DNA from: Dirofilaria immitis
Lineage: Eukaryota; Nematoda; Chromadorea; Rhabditida; Onchocercidae
Direction: 5' to 3'
Assembly: GCA_024305405.1 (NCBI GenBank)
Contig: JAKNDB010000110.1
Location: 868,001-932,000, forward strand
Length of the DNA: 64,000 nt
A program made the position numbers and the translations under genes. Shown one piece after another: positions 1-13,203 of this stretch; within the stretch, counting starts at the first letter, position 1, and the number at the start of each line of letters is the position of its first letter. The notes beneath the pieces were generated by a model. The model had not been told where the DNA came from and did not search any database. It saw only the letters and a program-made list of their open reading frames with translations.

Positions 1-13
1 TGTTACTGATTAG

Positions 14-241
14 GTTACTTCAAGTTCTCTGAGAATGTTCTTTTGGTTTTACATATCACCGTGAGTTTTACCGATGATTTATATATTCTTTAGTTAGTTT
101 TTATTAATAATTTGGCGATTCCTGCAAAGAATTTATTGCAGAAAATTCTTTCAGATCGAACAGGCATTGATTACTGCTCTTAAATCATATCAGAGATTAT
201 TGTTGCTGAATGTGCATAAATTCGATAAGGAACGGAATTAG
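14..241 (+). CDS. 3' end of an unrecognised protein-coding gene (last two exons, partial)
   Basis: Two exons can be read. The first, about 14-58, begins after a TTAG acceptor, encodes YFKFSENVLLVLHIT and ends at a GTGAGT donor. The second, 155-241, follows a TTCTTTCAG acceptor, encodes IEQALITALKSYQRLLLL and then a short basic tail, and stops at TAG 239-241. The junction phase is consistent (0/0) and the intron is 96 bases, a normal nematode size. The upstream part of the gene lies outside the window. I do not recognise the family; the C-terminus looks like an amphipathic helix. The call rests only on splice sites, phase and composition. Confidence 0.45.
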
Positions 242-2507
242 TTGATCGTTATTTGAAAGTAGGAGCGACACAAAGGTATAGTTATATCATGATCTATTGT
301 TAATTTTACGAATTATCGAGTCTAGGTATGTTAAGCTGTGTTTAAGTCATATATGTTACTGCTGCACCTGCATACTTCTGTTCAGTTTTTTCTGTAACTT
401 ATAATAACTTCCAGTGCATTTGAAATTACTGAATTTTAAATAGTGGCGAATACAGGATGTAACCAGACATACATCATTTTGGTACTATCTTCGGCATACT
501 TTTGGAATTTTTGTTACTTATTAGTTATTAAGTATTATTATATTGCAGTTTGTATTTGTTTCAGTTAAATTTTTATTTTTATTTTTAGACTATGAAATAT
601 GATGGTTTAAAAGTAATATTTGAATATTATATTGTATTTCATCTGTATGCAGCATTTCTTCTACATGCGTTAGAAAACTCCATTCTTTTTCTTTTTGCGC
701 TGTTATCTGTGCCTATGACCCATATACTTCCTTTTATATTCCTTTGGATTTTTGTATTGTGTTTCGTCCATATAAGCTGAATTGTTATATGTATACATAT
801 ATTGTTCAGCGTAGTACATCCTTACGTCATTGGTCTTGTTTGGTGTAACTGTCTGTCTGTACGCAATAACAGCACTTTTATTTATAATACTCTGCTCATA
901 AGCAAAAGTAATTTTTCAGATTTTCTTTGAAGTATTCCAGTTACGGTTTTTTTATGTTGTCTATTCTGTCAATATTCAACTTTTACGATTATATCTATAT
1001 ATTGGAAGCATGATTATATTGTATATTTTGGTTCGACGTGAACAGTTCTCTAGGAATTAGATTTAAAAAGAATTTTTTCGTGCGGGGAAAGTTTGCTTTA
1101 GTAGTTATCCATGTATATTTCTTTACCAACACACAGTATAATTTTTGAAATGGTATGATACTTGCTAGTATCTGGAAATAAGTAAAGCATGGGGAGGAAT
1201 TCTGAATGGTTACACTGTAGCGGTTAATAGGGTCGTATCGAATGATTTATTGATAATTGCGATGTATCCAGTAAATCATTCCATCTACATTACGAAGCAG
1301 ATTAGATGCTATGCGAACGAGAACTGTATTTAATTTCCGTTCGAAACATACCTTTATCAGTATTAATTATATAGCTTATGTCCTTTCACTTATAATTTCT
1401 TGTTGCGGTTATTTTGTGTATAATTTAGTACGAAATTTTATTTTTTCTTCATAGTTACATGTGATATATATATATAGTAATGCTTTTTTTTCCTTTACAT
1501 TCCATGATAAATAACCGTTAACTTTCCTTTTCATGTTTCTTGCTATAATCTATAAACGATTCTATTTAGTTTGTCACATAAATAATTTATATTGGGATAA
1601 AAAAATCAGGCCTCTTTTTGAAAGCGGTGAACAGGTTACTCAGATATATGTGCTCAGAGATATATATACTCAGATATATAGATATATAACAATTATATTA
1701 GGTGGCATATAATCTGTCAAAAAGTTGAATAGCTTATTATTTATACTAACACTGAACATATGAATTAATTGGAGATCTTAGTATCTTCCAGTAGAGATTT
1801 CTTATCATGTAGAGAATTTAGAAAAAATTACAGTAATTTCAAATGTTGTGTAAAGCTGTAAAAAGTTCTAAGAGCGACATATGCTTATCGACAAATATTT
1901 ATTAACGAATATTACTATGAGTTCATTGCCTATTACAAATACAAGTCAATTGGAGTGTTCTTATCAACTTGATAACAATATCTATAATTTATGAGTCCTT
2001 TCCAAATTTTGTTAAAGGTTTAAGATTCAACGCTTTTTTTCTCAAAGGTTTTTATTTGCGCCATGTACAATTAATTACGTTACTATTATGATATGCGATA
2101 AATAAATTTTTAGTTTCCTGTACATGTGTTGCTGTAACTTGGTGCAGTTACGGTTATTTTGATGCAGTTGCGGTTATTTTGGTGCATTTAGCTGCAGTAA
2201 TAATCATTAATCATTCTTATTACTGTGAATAAATTTGGGAATCTTTTTTCTTTCACTGTTTTTGTTTATTGCATTCAAATAACAATATTAAATTTTTATA
2301 ACGATATAAGTATGTGCTATCATATGAACATGAAATTATCAAAACTCATTAACGCCAGAAAAATAACGGATAAAACGCTAATAACGGTGATTTATTTTTA
2401 CAATAATTTTGTAATCTATTATTTTCTTTCAAAATTTATATTTTCTTATTTCGGCAAAACCATTAAACAATAATACAATTTCAACATTCCTTTTAAAGAG
2501 ATGATAG
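242..2507. other. AT-rich stretch without a supported gene
   Basis: This is probably the 3' untranslated region and downstream intergenic DNA of the gene ending at 241. A 62-codon open frame at 592-780 is hydrophobic and T-rich, with no splice or family support. Short ATAT-rich runs occur near 1645-1690. I see no RNA gene or mobile element here. Confidence 0.4.
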
Positions 2508-2983
2508 ACATCGGAAGATCGAAGAAAGATTCGAATGTACGTTTAAAAATTTTTAAATTATTTAAAAAACAACAGAAAACGTTTTAAAGAATCCTTGCAA
2601 CAAAATTCTTCGTGATATTTCATTGAAATTCCTGGAATAAATTAATTTTCAACTAATATTTTTACTTTTTGACATAGGATGTGAAAAAAATACTTTCGAT
2701 GTATCCGATATTGTGTACATATAATAATTTTGATAAAATTATTAAAACCCATTAATAATATTATTACTAATAGGTATCAATGAAATGTGAATTATAAAAT
2801 ATTATAATATTTCACTATATTACTAGTTCTGGATTTGTTTAATCGAAATAAAATTCTGATTTAGAGTATTATTCCATGTACAGGCAAAAAGTTGACGCCT
2901 CCGAACCTGTTGATCCATGCGTAATAAAACTGATCGTACGTGAACGAGGCAATAAAGAACTGTCAAAACTAACGCTCAAATAG
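2508..2983 (+). CDS. Possible 3' terminal exons of a small + strand gene
   Basis: A small exon at 2508-2536 ends at a consensus GTACGT donor. A second exon at 2884-2983 follows a TGTACAG acceptor and stops at TAG 2981-2983. The phases agree (the codon split 2+1 gives Met), and the joined tail reads KIRM-QKVDASEPVDPCVIKL followed by VRERGNKELSKLTLK. The composition is protein-like and richer in GC than its surroundings. No domain is recognised and no upstream exon was found. It could be the tail of the gene that ends at 241 in another isoform, a separate gene, or chance. Confidence 0.3.
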
Positions 2984-3103
2984 CATCTGGAAAAATAATT
3001 TTTCTTAAAGACGTCAATTTCATGTTACTCTCAAGGTAAAATCATAGTAATTTTTCAAATGAAATTTCGTAATAATATGTGATAGAGTTAAGATAAATAA
3101 ATT

Positions 3104-6100
3104 TTAATTAAAACACCTTGAAGGATTTTGACGTTCATTGAGAAGTACGTCCTCTTCGCTCGATAATGTCGTACATGAATCACCTACGTCAATATCATCA
3201 TCTTTGACAATAACATAATAAGCAGTAAGCAACGCACCATTATTGGCCATAATTGTGGTCATTGAAAGAAGTGGTTGAAGATGAGCAATTATAAGAGCTG
3301 CACGGGATACTGAAATTATATTTACTACACGAGATACTGAAATTAAATTTGAAGTGTATATTTTTTGATTAGAAAAGTTAAGTCTACAAAATTAGTATTA
3401 ACGTCTCTAATGAATAAAAAGTAAAAATTTGCTAATAAAGAGTTCTATCTTATCTTTCATTTCTTTTGCTAATAAAACTTTAATATGTTATTAATCTATC
3501 CCTCTTTACATGTTTTTTCCTTCTAGAAAATAGCATTTTAAGTGATTTTTGCTACCAACTTATCATAAATGTTATTTTTTCAAGTCTTATCATAACCAAT
3601 AGTAAGATAAAATTAATACGATTTCATTTAAATCATTTAGACTTTTTTATTTTTATAAAGAAATGGAATCTTTGTTAGGTAAGTTATATTTTTGAAATGG
3701 TTACATTTTCATTCTCTCTGCCAACTTTACTCAATATATGCATAAAAATCTTAATAGTCAAAGGAAGACTTTTGAAGTGGTATTTATGGATAAGTAAGTG
3801 GCTATTCCAAGAAACAGGGATAAAAAATATACCGGAATTCGTTTTCAAATTTTTTTAAAAATCAACTTTTCCTTCTCTTTTTTCCCACCAGATAATAAGC
3901 GCTCAAATTTTTTTGCAAAATATGACCATATGAATAAAAAAGCTCACAAATAAGATTTGAGTTAAACTGATTGATTGTAAATGTAAGCATTGTGAGTAGT
4001 GCTGTCGGAATTTGTACGACAAGAAAGGCAATTGTAACTGCAGTAATCAAAATCCGTGATTGATCGCGAGATGTACGTCCAAATCTATTGCTAAAAAACA
4101 TACTTTTCTTTTTTTGATAGTTTGAAAAGAGAGAAAAAGAAAAACGATTTTTTCTTATAAAAAAGTTTCAATATTTTGTAAAAATTAAAATAAATATTGC
4201 AAAATTAAGGTTTTTTTAAATTGTCAATTTTAATAATTATTATTTAAGCAAATTTTTACTGTTTGTTATCAAAATAGATAACAGGTTCACGAATAAAACT
4301 GATATGAAGTATAATAAGCAGAAAACCAGGTAATATAAATTGAATAGCAAAGTCAGCTAATGGTAATGCTATCTTCCAAAAGCGTCGATTTATAACTGTA
4401 ATTAAAGCACCATCGGTAACCATGCATCGACTAATCAAATATGGACCAGGCTGTGTATCTGCAATATTTTTCCATCTGAAAATATTACATGCCATTGCAC
4501 TATTACTTATATTTTTTCAATTGCTGAAAGTTTAATAATTTTTATCATATTTTTAAATTTCATTTTTTTAATTAAAATAGATAAACATATATATATATAT
4601 GTCCGTATACCTAAGCAAAACTGATAAACATCTGCGCCATGTTCAAAAAACCTAAGAATACCCATAGATGTACAAATAAAAATAACTATCCAAATGGCAC
4701 GATAGAAACGCTCCACTGTTCGTAATTTTAATGTATTACGATGATACTGCGTTAAAAATCTACAAAAATTTGTTATTATAATGAATGAATTTCTGCGAGG
4801 AAAAATTTTTGCAAAAATTTAAAAATTTTGCAAAAAAATAAATATTTAAAAAAAAATCTTTCAAATTAATTGATTTTACTATAGAAAGTGATATGACTTA
4901 TAATGATATCAATGCATTTAGCTATGTTTTTGCTGATTTCATAATTTGATTTTTTCTCGAAACAAGGTATGTCTTTTTCAACTTTTCCGAAATACTTTAT
5001 TTCGTTTTCTACAAATTACCATTTTTTTAATTTAATAATAAAAAAACGAAATCCTTCAATTAAAATTTGCTTTCAACAGAAAACCTTCCACCAGCGAGAA
5101 GTATGTTAAATAATGTCATCATTGTGTCGATTGTGTGAGGTAAAGCTTCCATTGTCGTTTGGAACATGTGGCACATAACTGCTGATTGATTAAAGCTCCT
5201 TCAAGTTCTTATAATTAATTAAAATTTGCGATTTGAATACTTTTTATGAGAACAATAGCACTTTGCTTTCGAAAGATATTTTACAAATAGTTCAGTGAAA
5301 ACGGAATTATAAGATTCCTTAAGAACCATTTTTAGAAGTGGAATTCTCGAATATATTGAAAAGTGATTTGTACCTGATACCATCACCACTAATATAATAC
5401 CATATGGAGAATGGCAATGGTGAAAGTAAGCTAACCCATCCACAGAATGATAATAACCATATCATTTGATATAACGGATTAGGCTAGAAGTTACAATCGT
5501 ATTAACAATTTAGTTGATTTTTTATTCTATCAATTCATAGCTATTAAAATTAAGTCATTAAAATTTTTGTAGATTTCAGTTCAGATTTTTGATTTAAAAA
5601 AATAAATTGAAACTTTACAAAAGTATAATAAATTTAAAAACAAACAAAACGCCGATCGCCTTCTCGTTTTTCCCGTTTACCCATGCCAAGAAGTACAGCA
5701 CATAATGGCGCAATCATTATAATGACAAGTAATGGATAAACAAATCCATAAACAATCATATGAGACCAGGAATCGTTCAATCGGCTGAACATAAAACCAA
5801 CATTTTGTGATACTTTACATTTTTTTGTAGGATAATCATAAAATCGACCATCACCACAACAACATTCTGACGCCTGAAAAAGAAAAAAATGCTCCATTTA
5901 ATAGATTTCAATTTTTTCCTTTTAAATTTTAAATTCAAAAATAATTTGATATAAATTTATTCAAATCGAAATATTATAGAAAAAATAAATGACATTTCAA
6001 AAAAAAATTTTGGATAGGATCTATCTAGTTTAAATTTTATCCCATCTTACCTATTTGATGCATCATATCTTCTTTCTTTCCTTGATTTTAAGAATGTGTA

Positions 6101-6516
6101 TTAAATAACTTTGAAGTATTCAAAATTTCATTTTTAAAATAAAAAATTAGAAAGATCAAAAGTTTTGTTTTGAAAATTATTTCAATGGCCAGATAATAAT
6201 AAAAGTTTTTATCATCACGATTAATTTATTCTGATAGTTAATAGTTAAAATCTTATTCTCTTGAATTTCCGCAAGGTGTTAACGTGAGATTTTTAAGATC
6301 AGATTCTAAATAGGCATATATTTTTTAGTACATAATATAAAAAACGATCATTTTATGTTTCATTTCGCGTGTGAAAACGAATATTGCGTGTGTAGTTGAA
6401 GGAAATTCCAAATTAAAATTAACCAATTGATCATCTGTAGCACATCGATCTGATGGTAAGATAGAGATATTACGAATTGTTAGATCGGCTTCACCATCAA
6501 TTGTTACCAACTGCAT
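3104..6516 (-). CDS. Rhodopsin-like (class A) peptide G-protein-coupled receptor, multi-exon
   Basis: Exons on the minus strand, in transcript order: about 6510-6330 (N-terminal extracellular segment), 5873-5681 (Cys-rich [14 protein letters not shown], then TM1), 5483-5374 (TM2, with [13 protein letters not shown]), about 5185-5085 (TM3, [18 protein letters not shown], ending LLAGGR), 4759-4611 (TM4), 4475-4291 (second extracellular loop Cys, TM5), 4090-3948 (TM6, [20 protein letters not shown]) and 3309-3104 (TM7-like helix and an acidic tail with stop). Most junctions have good AG/GT sites. The METxPH-like TM3 followed by a degenerate DRY (here GRF) resembles invertebrate FMRFamide, sex-peptide and myoinhibitory-type receptors. 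It would act at the plasma membrane, probably in neuropeptide signalling (family inference). Several exon phases do not match by one base, as elsewhere in this sequence. TM7 lacks an obvious NPxxY. The start is uncertain: ATG 6516 also fits a CAG acceptor. Confidence 0.65.
3301..3350. repeat. Tandem duplication covering a splice acceptor
   Basis: Two near-identical copies with a period of about 27 bases (each contains GATACTGAAATTA) lie at the 5' edge of the last GPCR exon. On the minus strand each copy supplies a TTTCAG acceptor, so two nearly equal acceptors stand side by side. The exon call uses the one at 3310. Confidence 0.7.
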
Positions 6517-7938
6517 TGGAAAATTGAATGAATAATTTGTATGAAAAGTTTAGTTTGCACGCAAATCTATTCCACCATTAATTACTTCCTCAGATTTTTT
6601 CCTTGCCACTCCAAGTAATATTTATAGATTTTATAATCTGAAATCGAAATTATTCCCTTCTGTATATGCAAAATTAATATTTGAAAAGTTTTTCTTTTCT
6701 TTCGAAAAATTAAAATATCCATTTAATATTGTTTACATCATATATTATTCAAAAGAGATGAAAATGTCATTAAGATACTGCAACAAACAAACATTACATA
6801 TTGTAAAAAGCGAAAAGAGAGATGATAATTCATTGACAGCTTATCATAAAAAGATATATTTTTTAATTGATTGTCAAATTAATATTGTCAAGACAATATG
6901 TTAACGTACATTAATCGGTTGACAAAAATATGTGCAAATGAATATTTTCAAATTGAACTAATGTATTACTGAATTTAACTAATTTGATACATTAACGTTA
7001 AAATTAGGTATTTAATATTAGATTAAATTTGCTTTAATTAAAGGGGTTAGTATTAAAATTAATATTTGAAATTTTAATGAATTAGCGAAAAGAGGGAAGG
7101 GGCGAAAACCAAGGTAAATCCTGCAATGCATGACGATAATAAGGATCGGTAATGTAAAGTTAGATTTAAATTATCTAAATGAGAAAAATAAAACGAGAAG
7201 GTATAAAAAGTATAAAAAAATTTATAGAAATAAAATAATTTTTTTTTCACCGCACTAAGGAATGTCCTCCGATTGTATTATTTCATCTCTTAGTAGGAAT
7301 AGCAATCGATAGTTAATGATGACTTTGATTTTAAATATCAAAAAATAAATAAACTTCATACATCATGTTGGGAAGAAAGTATGAATTCAGATAATAAACT
7401 TCATTAAATCCATAAAAATAATAATTTAAATATAACTGTTTCAATTTCGAAGAAGAAATTTTAAATTGCAATAATAATAAAAATAATAAAATTTTATAAA
7501 TATATAAGTGTTAAATTAAAACGAAATTGAGGCTGGAAAGAATAACATAATTTTGAAATTTCTGCTTATTCTTTTATCCCAGATTTACAAGGTGAGAAAG
7601 AAAAAAGATGACTAATTATTGCACATCACATTCAATTTAACAAACAACAATATTTATCATATTTTAACTAAAACTAAGGCTCATCACACAGTATAGAAAC
7701 TGTGCACTGATATGATGTTAAAGTTCCTTATTTAAGCTAGCTATCGTATATTGAAGAATTCGTTAATTCCTTAATCCAAGTATTAATTTAAATAAAGTTT
7801 AGCTATTCATATTTGAAATATATTCAAAAAGATACTGTTATTCACACGTTACTCTTTAATTAAACTTCCAATCATTTTGAGGAATAAAGCTTTTCTGAAT
7901 AACTTTTTCACTTAATAAAAAATTATTGGTACGCCAAT

Positions 7939-8002
7939 TATAAGTTAACGATCAAACAAAGTAAGTTATCAACGGAATACTTCGTTTGATCGTTAACTTA
8001 TA
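7939..8002. repeat. Long near-perfect inverted repeat (hairpin)
   Basis: Arms at 7939-7963 and 7978-8002 are complementary at 24 of 25 positions, with a 14-base loop. The arm contains GTTAACGATCAAACAAAG. No transposase gene adjoins it. It could be a remnant of a small foldback element or a transcribed hairpin. Confidence 0.85.
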
Positions 8003-11000
8003 TAAGATTAATTTGATGTATTAAGCGAACTTCGGTTTTATATCGAAAATGGAAAATAGTCGAAGAAATGGATTAAAGCATAATTATTAAATAATTATGT
8101 AATACATTATCATTGATAACTTAGGTAACAGATAAAATAAAAAAAGCAGTTTAACTAGCCTTCTTTAATCATGTCCATAATGACAAATTTTGGTAACATA
8201 AGCCGGACTGGATAAATGTTTTCTAGATATTAGATACAGGAAACGATACTTTTGATATTCTAAGACTGTCGTACATCAAAATCGTCAAAAGTGCTTAAGG
8301 TACTTTTTTTTGGAACTATCAAAATTAATAATATATTTAGAACAAAAGAAAGAATTGAAAAGTGGAAGAAACTCAGCAACTTTTAACAAATTAATAAGAT
8401 TGTTAAATGAAATATCACATTTAATTCGAATGGAAGCCAAACCAAAAGTTTTGATTTTTTTTTTTATTTCGACTTGTAATTTTTCAATTTTTATTTACCT
8501 CAAGCATCAAATACTGAAAATATCAAAAAATATACACTACGAAAATTGGCTTACTTCAAATTTCAAATGCTTTCTGACTTGAATTTTTTTCTATCCAAAC
8601 AGGGGAATTGCGATTGATTATAAAACAGATTAAAATGAACTTTTCCGAAAATTTTTTTGGCATCAAAAATAAAATGTCACATTTCATCGATGCCACTTCT
8701 CTTTTCTTTTTGTAAAGGATCTTTTCCTTTATGATAATTTACGTTTAGAATGTGCGAAAAAAAAATGAAATTTGCAATGATCAAAACAATAAAAATGAAA
8801 AAACTGAATAGAAATAAATACCAAAATTAAGTATGCTTCGAAGAGCAATATTGGAATTTAATGAAAAGAAACTGCAAGTATAAATTGAAATTTTACTTAC
8901 GAAATATGAAAAGTTGTTTTCCTCCTGATAAACAAAATGCCAAATTTTTTCCTTCCTCTTCACATCTTTCTTTTTAGTCCTTAGTGAATGAGGAAAAAAA
9001 GGAAGTAGGAGAAAAAAACGAAAGATCTTAAATTATTTCGATGAAGTAAATAAATAACAAGGAGAAATGATAATATTTCTGATGTAATTATAAAAAAATA
9101 AAATTATTTTTAATATGTTTGAAAAAAAGACGTAGAATGAAAAAAAAGAAAAAAAGCAAGAATGAAAATTCTATTGAAATTTAATTTCTCGTTTTTTTAA
9201 ATATATAAATAATTTTTTCTAAACAAAGGTTCTGAAAAATTATTTTTGCGATTTTCTTTCATTTATATTTTTTTCTCAAGTATTCTAGATAGCATTTTTA
9301 TACATTCTATTACAAAGAAGAATTTGAGCAAAGTTCTTGACCACAGTTAGTTATAATGAAAACTTGACCAATAAAAAAAAAGAAAAAAATTATTTCCATA
9401 AAAAACTAGCCGCATATTTTCTGTGAAATCATTCTGATATATCTTTTAACAATAAAATTTCCATTGCAAAGTACAATCAAAAAAGTATAAAAAAAGATCT
9501 TTTCTTTTCAAAAATTAAACCAATAAAAAAGCTATATAAAAACTTTGAAGAAATAATTAAAATAAGCAGCACAGTATTCGTTTAAATTTTGGATATTTTT
9601 TCATTGCAAAATATTGAACTATAATATTATAACAATACAACTGATTGATAAATTTATTACAATATTACAACATGAATGATACTAAATCTTTTATGTAGCT
9701 TTTTTCGCTTTAATTAACTGCATAAAATAATTAAATTTCAAGAAAAAATTTCGAATAGACTTGAAATTATTTTGAGAGACTTGAATATTAATTAGCGGTA
9801 CTGTTTATTGCGTTCAGCTGGAGTTAATGATAATAGTATTGACATTATCTTTTTAGAAAAAAATTTGTTGAATTTTATTAGTTTTCTTTTGTTTATAAAT
9901 GATTCGAATCGATTTTTTAAGGATAATATTCGAAAAACTTTTGCAAATTACTCTTTTAAAATTTTGTAATAATGACGACATATTTTTTTACATTGATAAC
10001 AATAATATTAATGCTGATAATGATAAAAAAATTCTATAAAAGCACAAATTTTTTTCAGAAATTTCTATCAAGAATTTTTATGTTTAAAGAAAAAAAGTAC
10101 TATATTTATAAAAATTGCGGCAATTAATGTTCTGGTCAAAATTTTCTCCAAATAACATTTTATTTTAACTTTTACGTTGTTAGAAAACCGCTAAATGCAT
10201 GCATATACATTTGGCGGTTTGTAATGATTTTGACATTTTTAAAATGATACAACAACACTGACAACTTTGACTAAATAATTCAGCAACGACTGTGACAGCG
10301 AAATTTATGTAAAATAGTATGGTTGATTTATAATTTCTATATATTGAATCCAAAAATAATTCCAAATTTGTACATAATCAATTTTCTTGGAATCGTCAAT
10401 CGAATGGTAAACACTTAAAGTAAAGCCTATCCAATTTGTTTGTAGAAGATTGAACATTTTAATTTACTGAACCCATTATCGACTATTCGAAAAGACATGT
10501 AGAAAACGAAAAAAGTCCATTCACTCTAATATCCAAAAGTTGAAATGTCAAATAAATTCATCTGTTCACAGTCGTCTAAAGCTATATAATTACTATCTTG
10601 AAAAAGACAGCAGGTGCAAATTTCGATTAAAAGCTTTAAACATCAAATGAAAAAGAAGAAAAGGAAGAAAGGGAGGAAAAAGAAAAGTAGAAAAAAGGAA
10701 AAGTTTTTATTGTTGGAATTGAAAAAGTATAAAATTCTATAACCAACATTTAAAACTAATTCCTGATTAGGTTTCAATTAGAAATTAGTATTTAGTTCAA
10801 CATGTAATTAGAATATAAATATATGTGACAGTTAAATGCAAAAACAGAAACCCAAAAAATAGAACTCTTAATTTGATAACGAGGTGACTCCGTATTAGCT
10901 AGCCAAAAACATTTTTTGTTTTTAATTAAAATTTCATTGATTATTTTACTAACTTTGTGGTTGGTAATTAGTAATAACTTAATCGTCTGCAATTTTTGAA

Positions 11001-12683
11001 ACTATTAAACTTCCACAAAATGTACACTAAAAATAAAATTGAGAAACAGAATTATAAATTGCCGTATTAAAAATTTAAGATAATTGGATGAGATGAACAA
11101 CAAAATAAGAGAAAAGACATTATTGGAATGGCATTATTATAGTTTTTAATAAAAAGGATCATACAGACAAGCAACGAATCCATTATTTCTGAAGTATTGC
11201 AACGTTATTATTTATTATAAAACAAATACATTTCGGGAATGAAAGGTAGCAAAATGTCATATTGTATCAACACGGTCTTTTATTATTCTTGAAATGCGAC
11301 TAATGGGTCTAAGAGATTTAAAAATCATATGATTTAATATTAAAATAAAGATAAGCCAAGGTTAGATGAATATGAAAATGAGCAGTGGAAATGAATTGTT
11401 CTCATTCAAAGGATTTGATATAAATTTCAAAATTATTTTGTAATAGCTTCATTGTCTCCAGAAAAAGAAAGTCAAAAAGGTAGCATAGTTTAAATAAGGT
11501 GAAAGTTTATTTTATATCAAAACTATAAGCAAAGATTAATAAAGCTGAAAAAAATGACCATTTTATCTTTTTAATTTTTATTGTGAAATTTTATTTCACT
11601 TTTCCGCAGAAAAAAAGGAGTACAATTCATGATGAATAATACCACACTTAATTGTTAGATCATTTATTACGGGTGGCTGTTGACGAAGAGAATGATATAA
11701 GGAAAATTTCAAGACTTTTCTTTTGAAAAGGGAAATTACTCAGTTACAGCAAACATTTGTGTTGAAAATAATGATAATTTTCATCAACATGATAGAATCT
11801 TTCAATATTTTGATTAATTTCGTTGTTTTTAACCGAAAATTGGTAGCTAACAATTTTTTTTAATTTTGAATAGCAAAAAAAGAAGAAAAAGCATCTAAGC
11901 TTTATTTGGAATAGAATAAAACGGAATTTAGTTTAGTATGCTTAGAAATATAATAAAGTTTCCTGCTAAAGAGCCAAATAAAGAAAGAAATTAATTTAAA
12001 AATGAAATTTCAGTTAGAAATAGGAAATAATTTTAATTGAATTGCAGCACAAACAATTATAACATTAGTGCTAAAATATCCCATAGAGTATCTTACCGAA
12101 ATCTTAAAAAGAACTACGATTTTTACTTCTAGAGAGACGCGAAAATTAAGTTTTGTTAGGCAGGTTAAGAGAAAAAGAAGAGATTTTATGATCGAATAAA
12201 AATGATTGCCGTACTTGTTCTAAATTTTATTCAAAAATAATATTTCCTTCTGTTAATTGAATACAAACTTGGTCTTATTGCTAACTTTTCATTTGCTTCG
12301 AATTAAGTTGAAATCAAATTGAAACTGAAGTAATCGTAATCCAGTAGTGTATTCACAGATATTAATGTTACATCACTTTTTTAAATGTAGTTGTTTTCCG
12401 GTAGATAACAAACTACTACAATTAAATTAATATTTAGAAAAATATTCAAATTTTCTATGCAGCGCGCTCTGAAACAATGAAGCAGCCATAAAATTCAGAG
12501 TTACATATATAGAACTTGAAGAAAATTGACGATATCGATCGTCGAATATTCTATTTGATAATACTCCTTGTATAATAAATTCTTTTAAATTGATTCTGAA
12601 GATTTTGGTTGAACAACAAAAACAATCAGTGATTTTCGTTTTATCAAAATACTAATAAAACTGACTGTAACCTGAAATCCCTT

Positions 12684-12731
12684 CTATATTCCTCCAAAGC
12701 TGAAACTCTATATTCCTCCAAAGCTGAAACT
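12684..12731. repeat. Two-copy tandem duplication, 24-base unit
   Basis: The unit (starts CTATATTCCTCCAAAGC) is present twice, head to tail and identical, at 12684-12707 and 12708-12731. Confidence 0.9.
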
Positions 12732-13203
12732 GAACGCCTAATCAGGAATCTGTAAAGTCTTGAAACATAATGAAGTATGATTTTCAGAGATTGAGACTTT
12801 GCTAAATATCACTGGTGATCATCTAAATGATCGTACGGAAAATGTATACGAAATAAGTATATATAACAATGTAATTTAGACATTGGTTACGGAATGCATT
12901 TCCCAAAGCGAACTAAAAAGGTCATAATGACTGTTATATGATGGTTACAATACTAGTGCTAGTCTTCAGTGGCAGTTTTCTGAATCCCCGAAAAATTTTT
13001 TCTATTTCTGTGAGCATTAATAGTTTACGTATGATTTAGCTTCTCGTGATGAAAAATTTTATCGATCAATGCTCGATATCTCATGAATACATCAAGCATA
13101 CTTCTCAAGCATAATGAATTTAATACGATGTCCCACCTTATCCACTATGTTCACGTAAGCTTTCATTAGTTGAGTATGATTCCTTCAAGTATTTCGCTAA
13201 TTT

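Larger units (their letters stand above)
6517..13199. other. Long AT-rich intergenic stretch without a supported gene
   Basis: About 6.7 kb rich in A and T runs. The open frames here (for example 8310-8582 on + and 8963-8781 on -) are low-complexity Lys/Asn/Ile/Phe translations without splice support or family resemblance. The upstream region and promoter of the minus-strand GPCR should lie in the left part. The notable structures are the inverted repeat at 7939-8002 and the duplication at 12684-12731. Confidence 0.4.
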
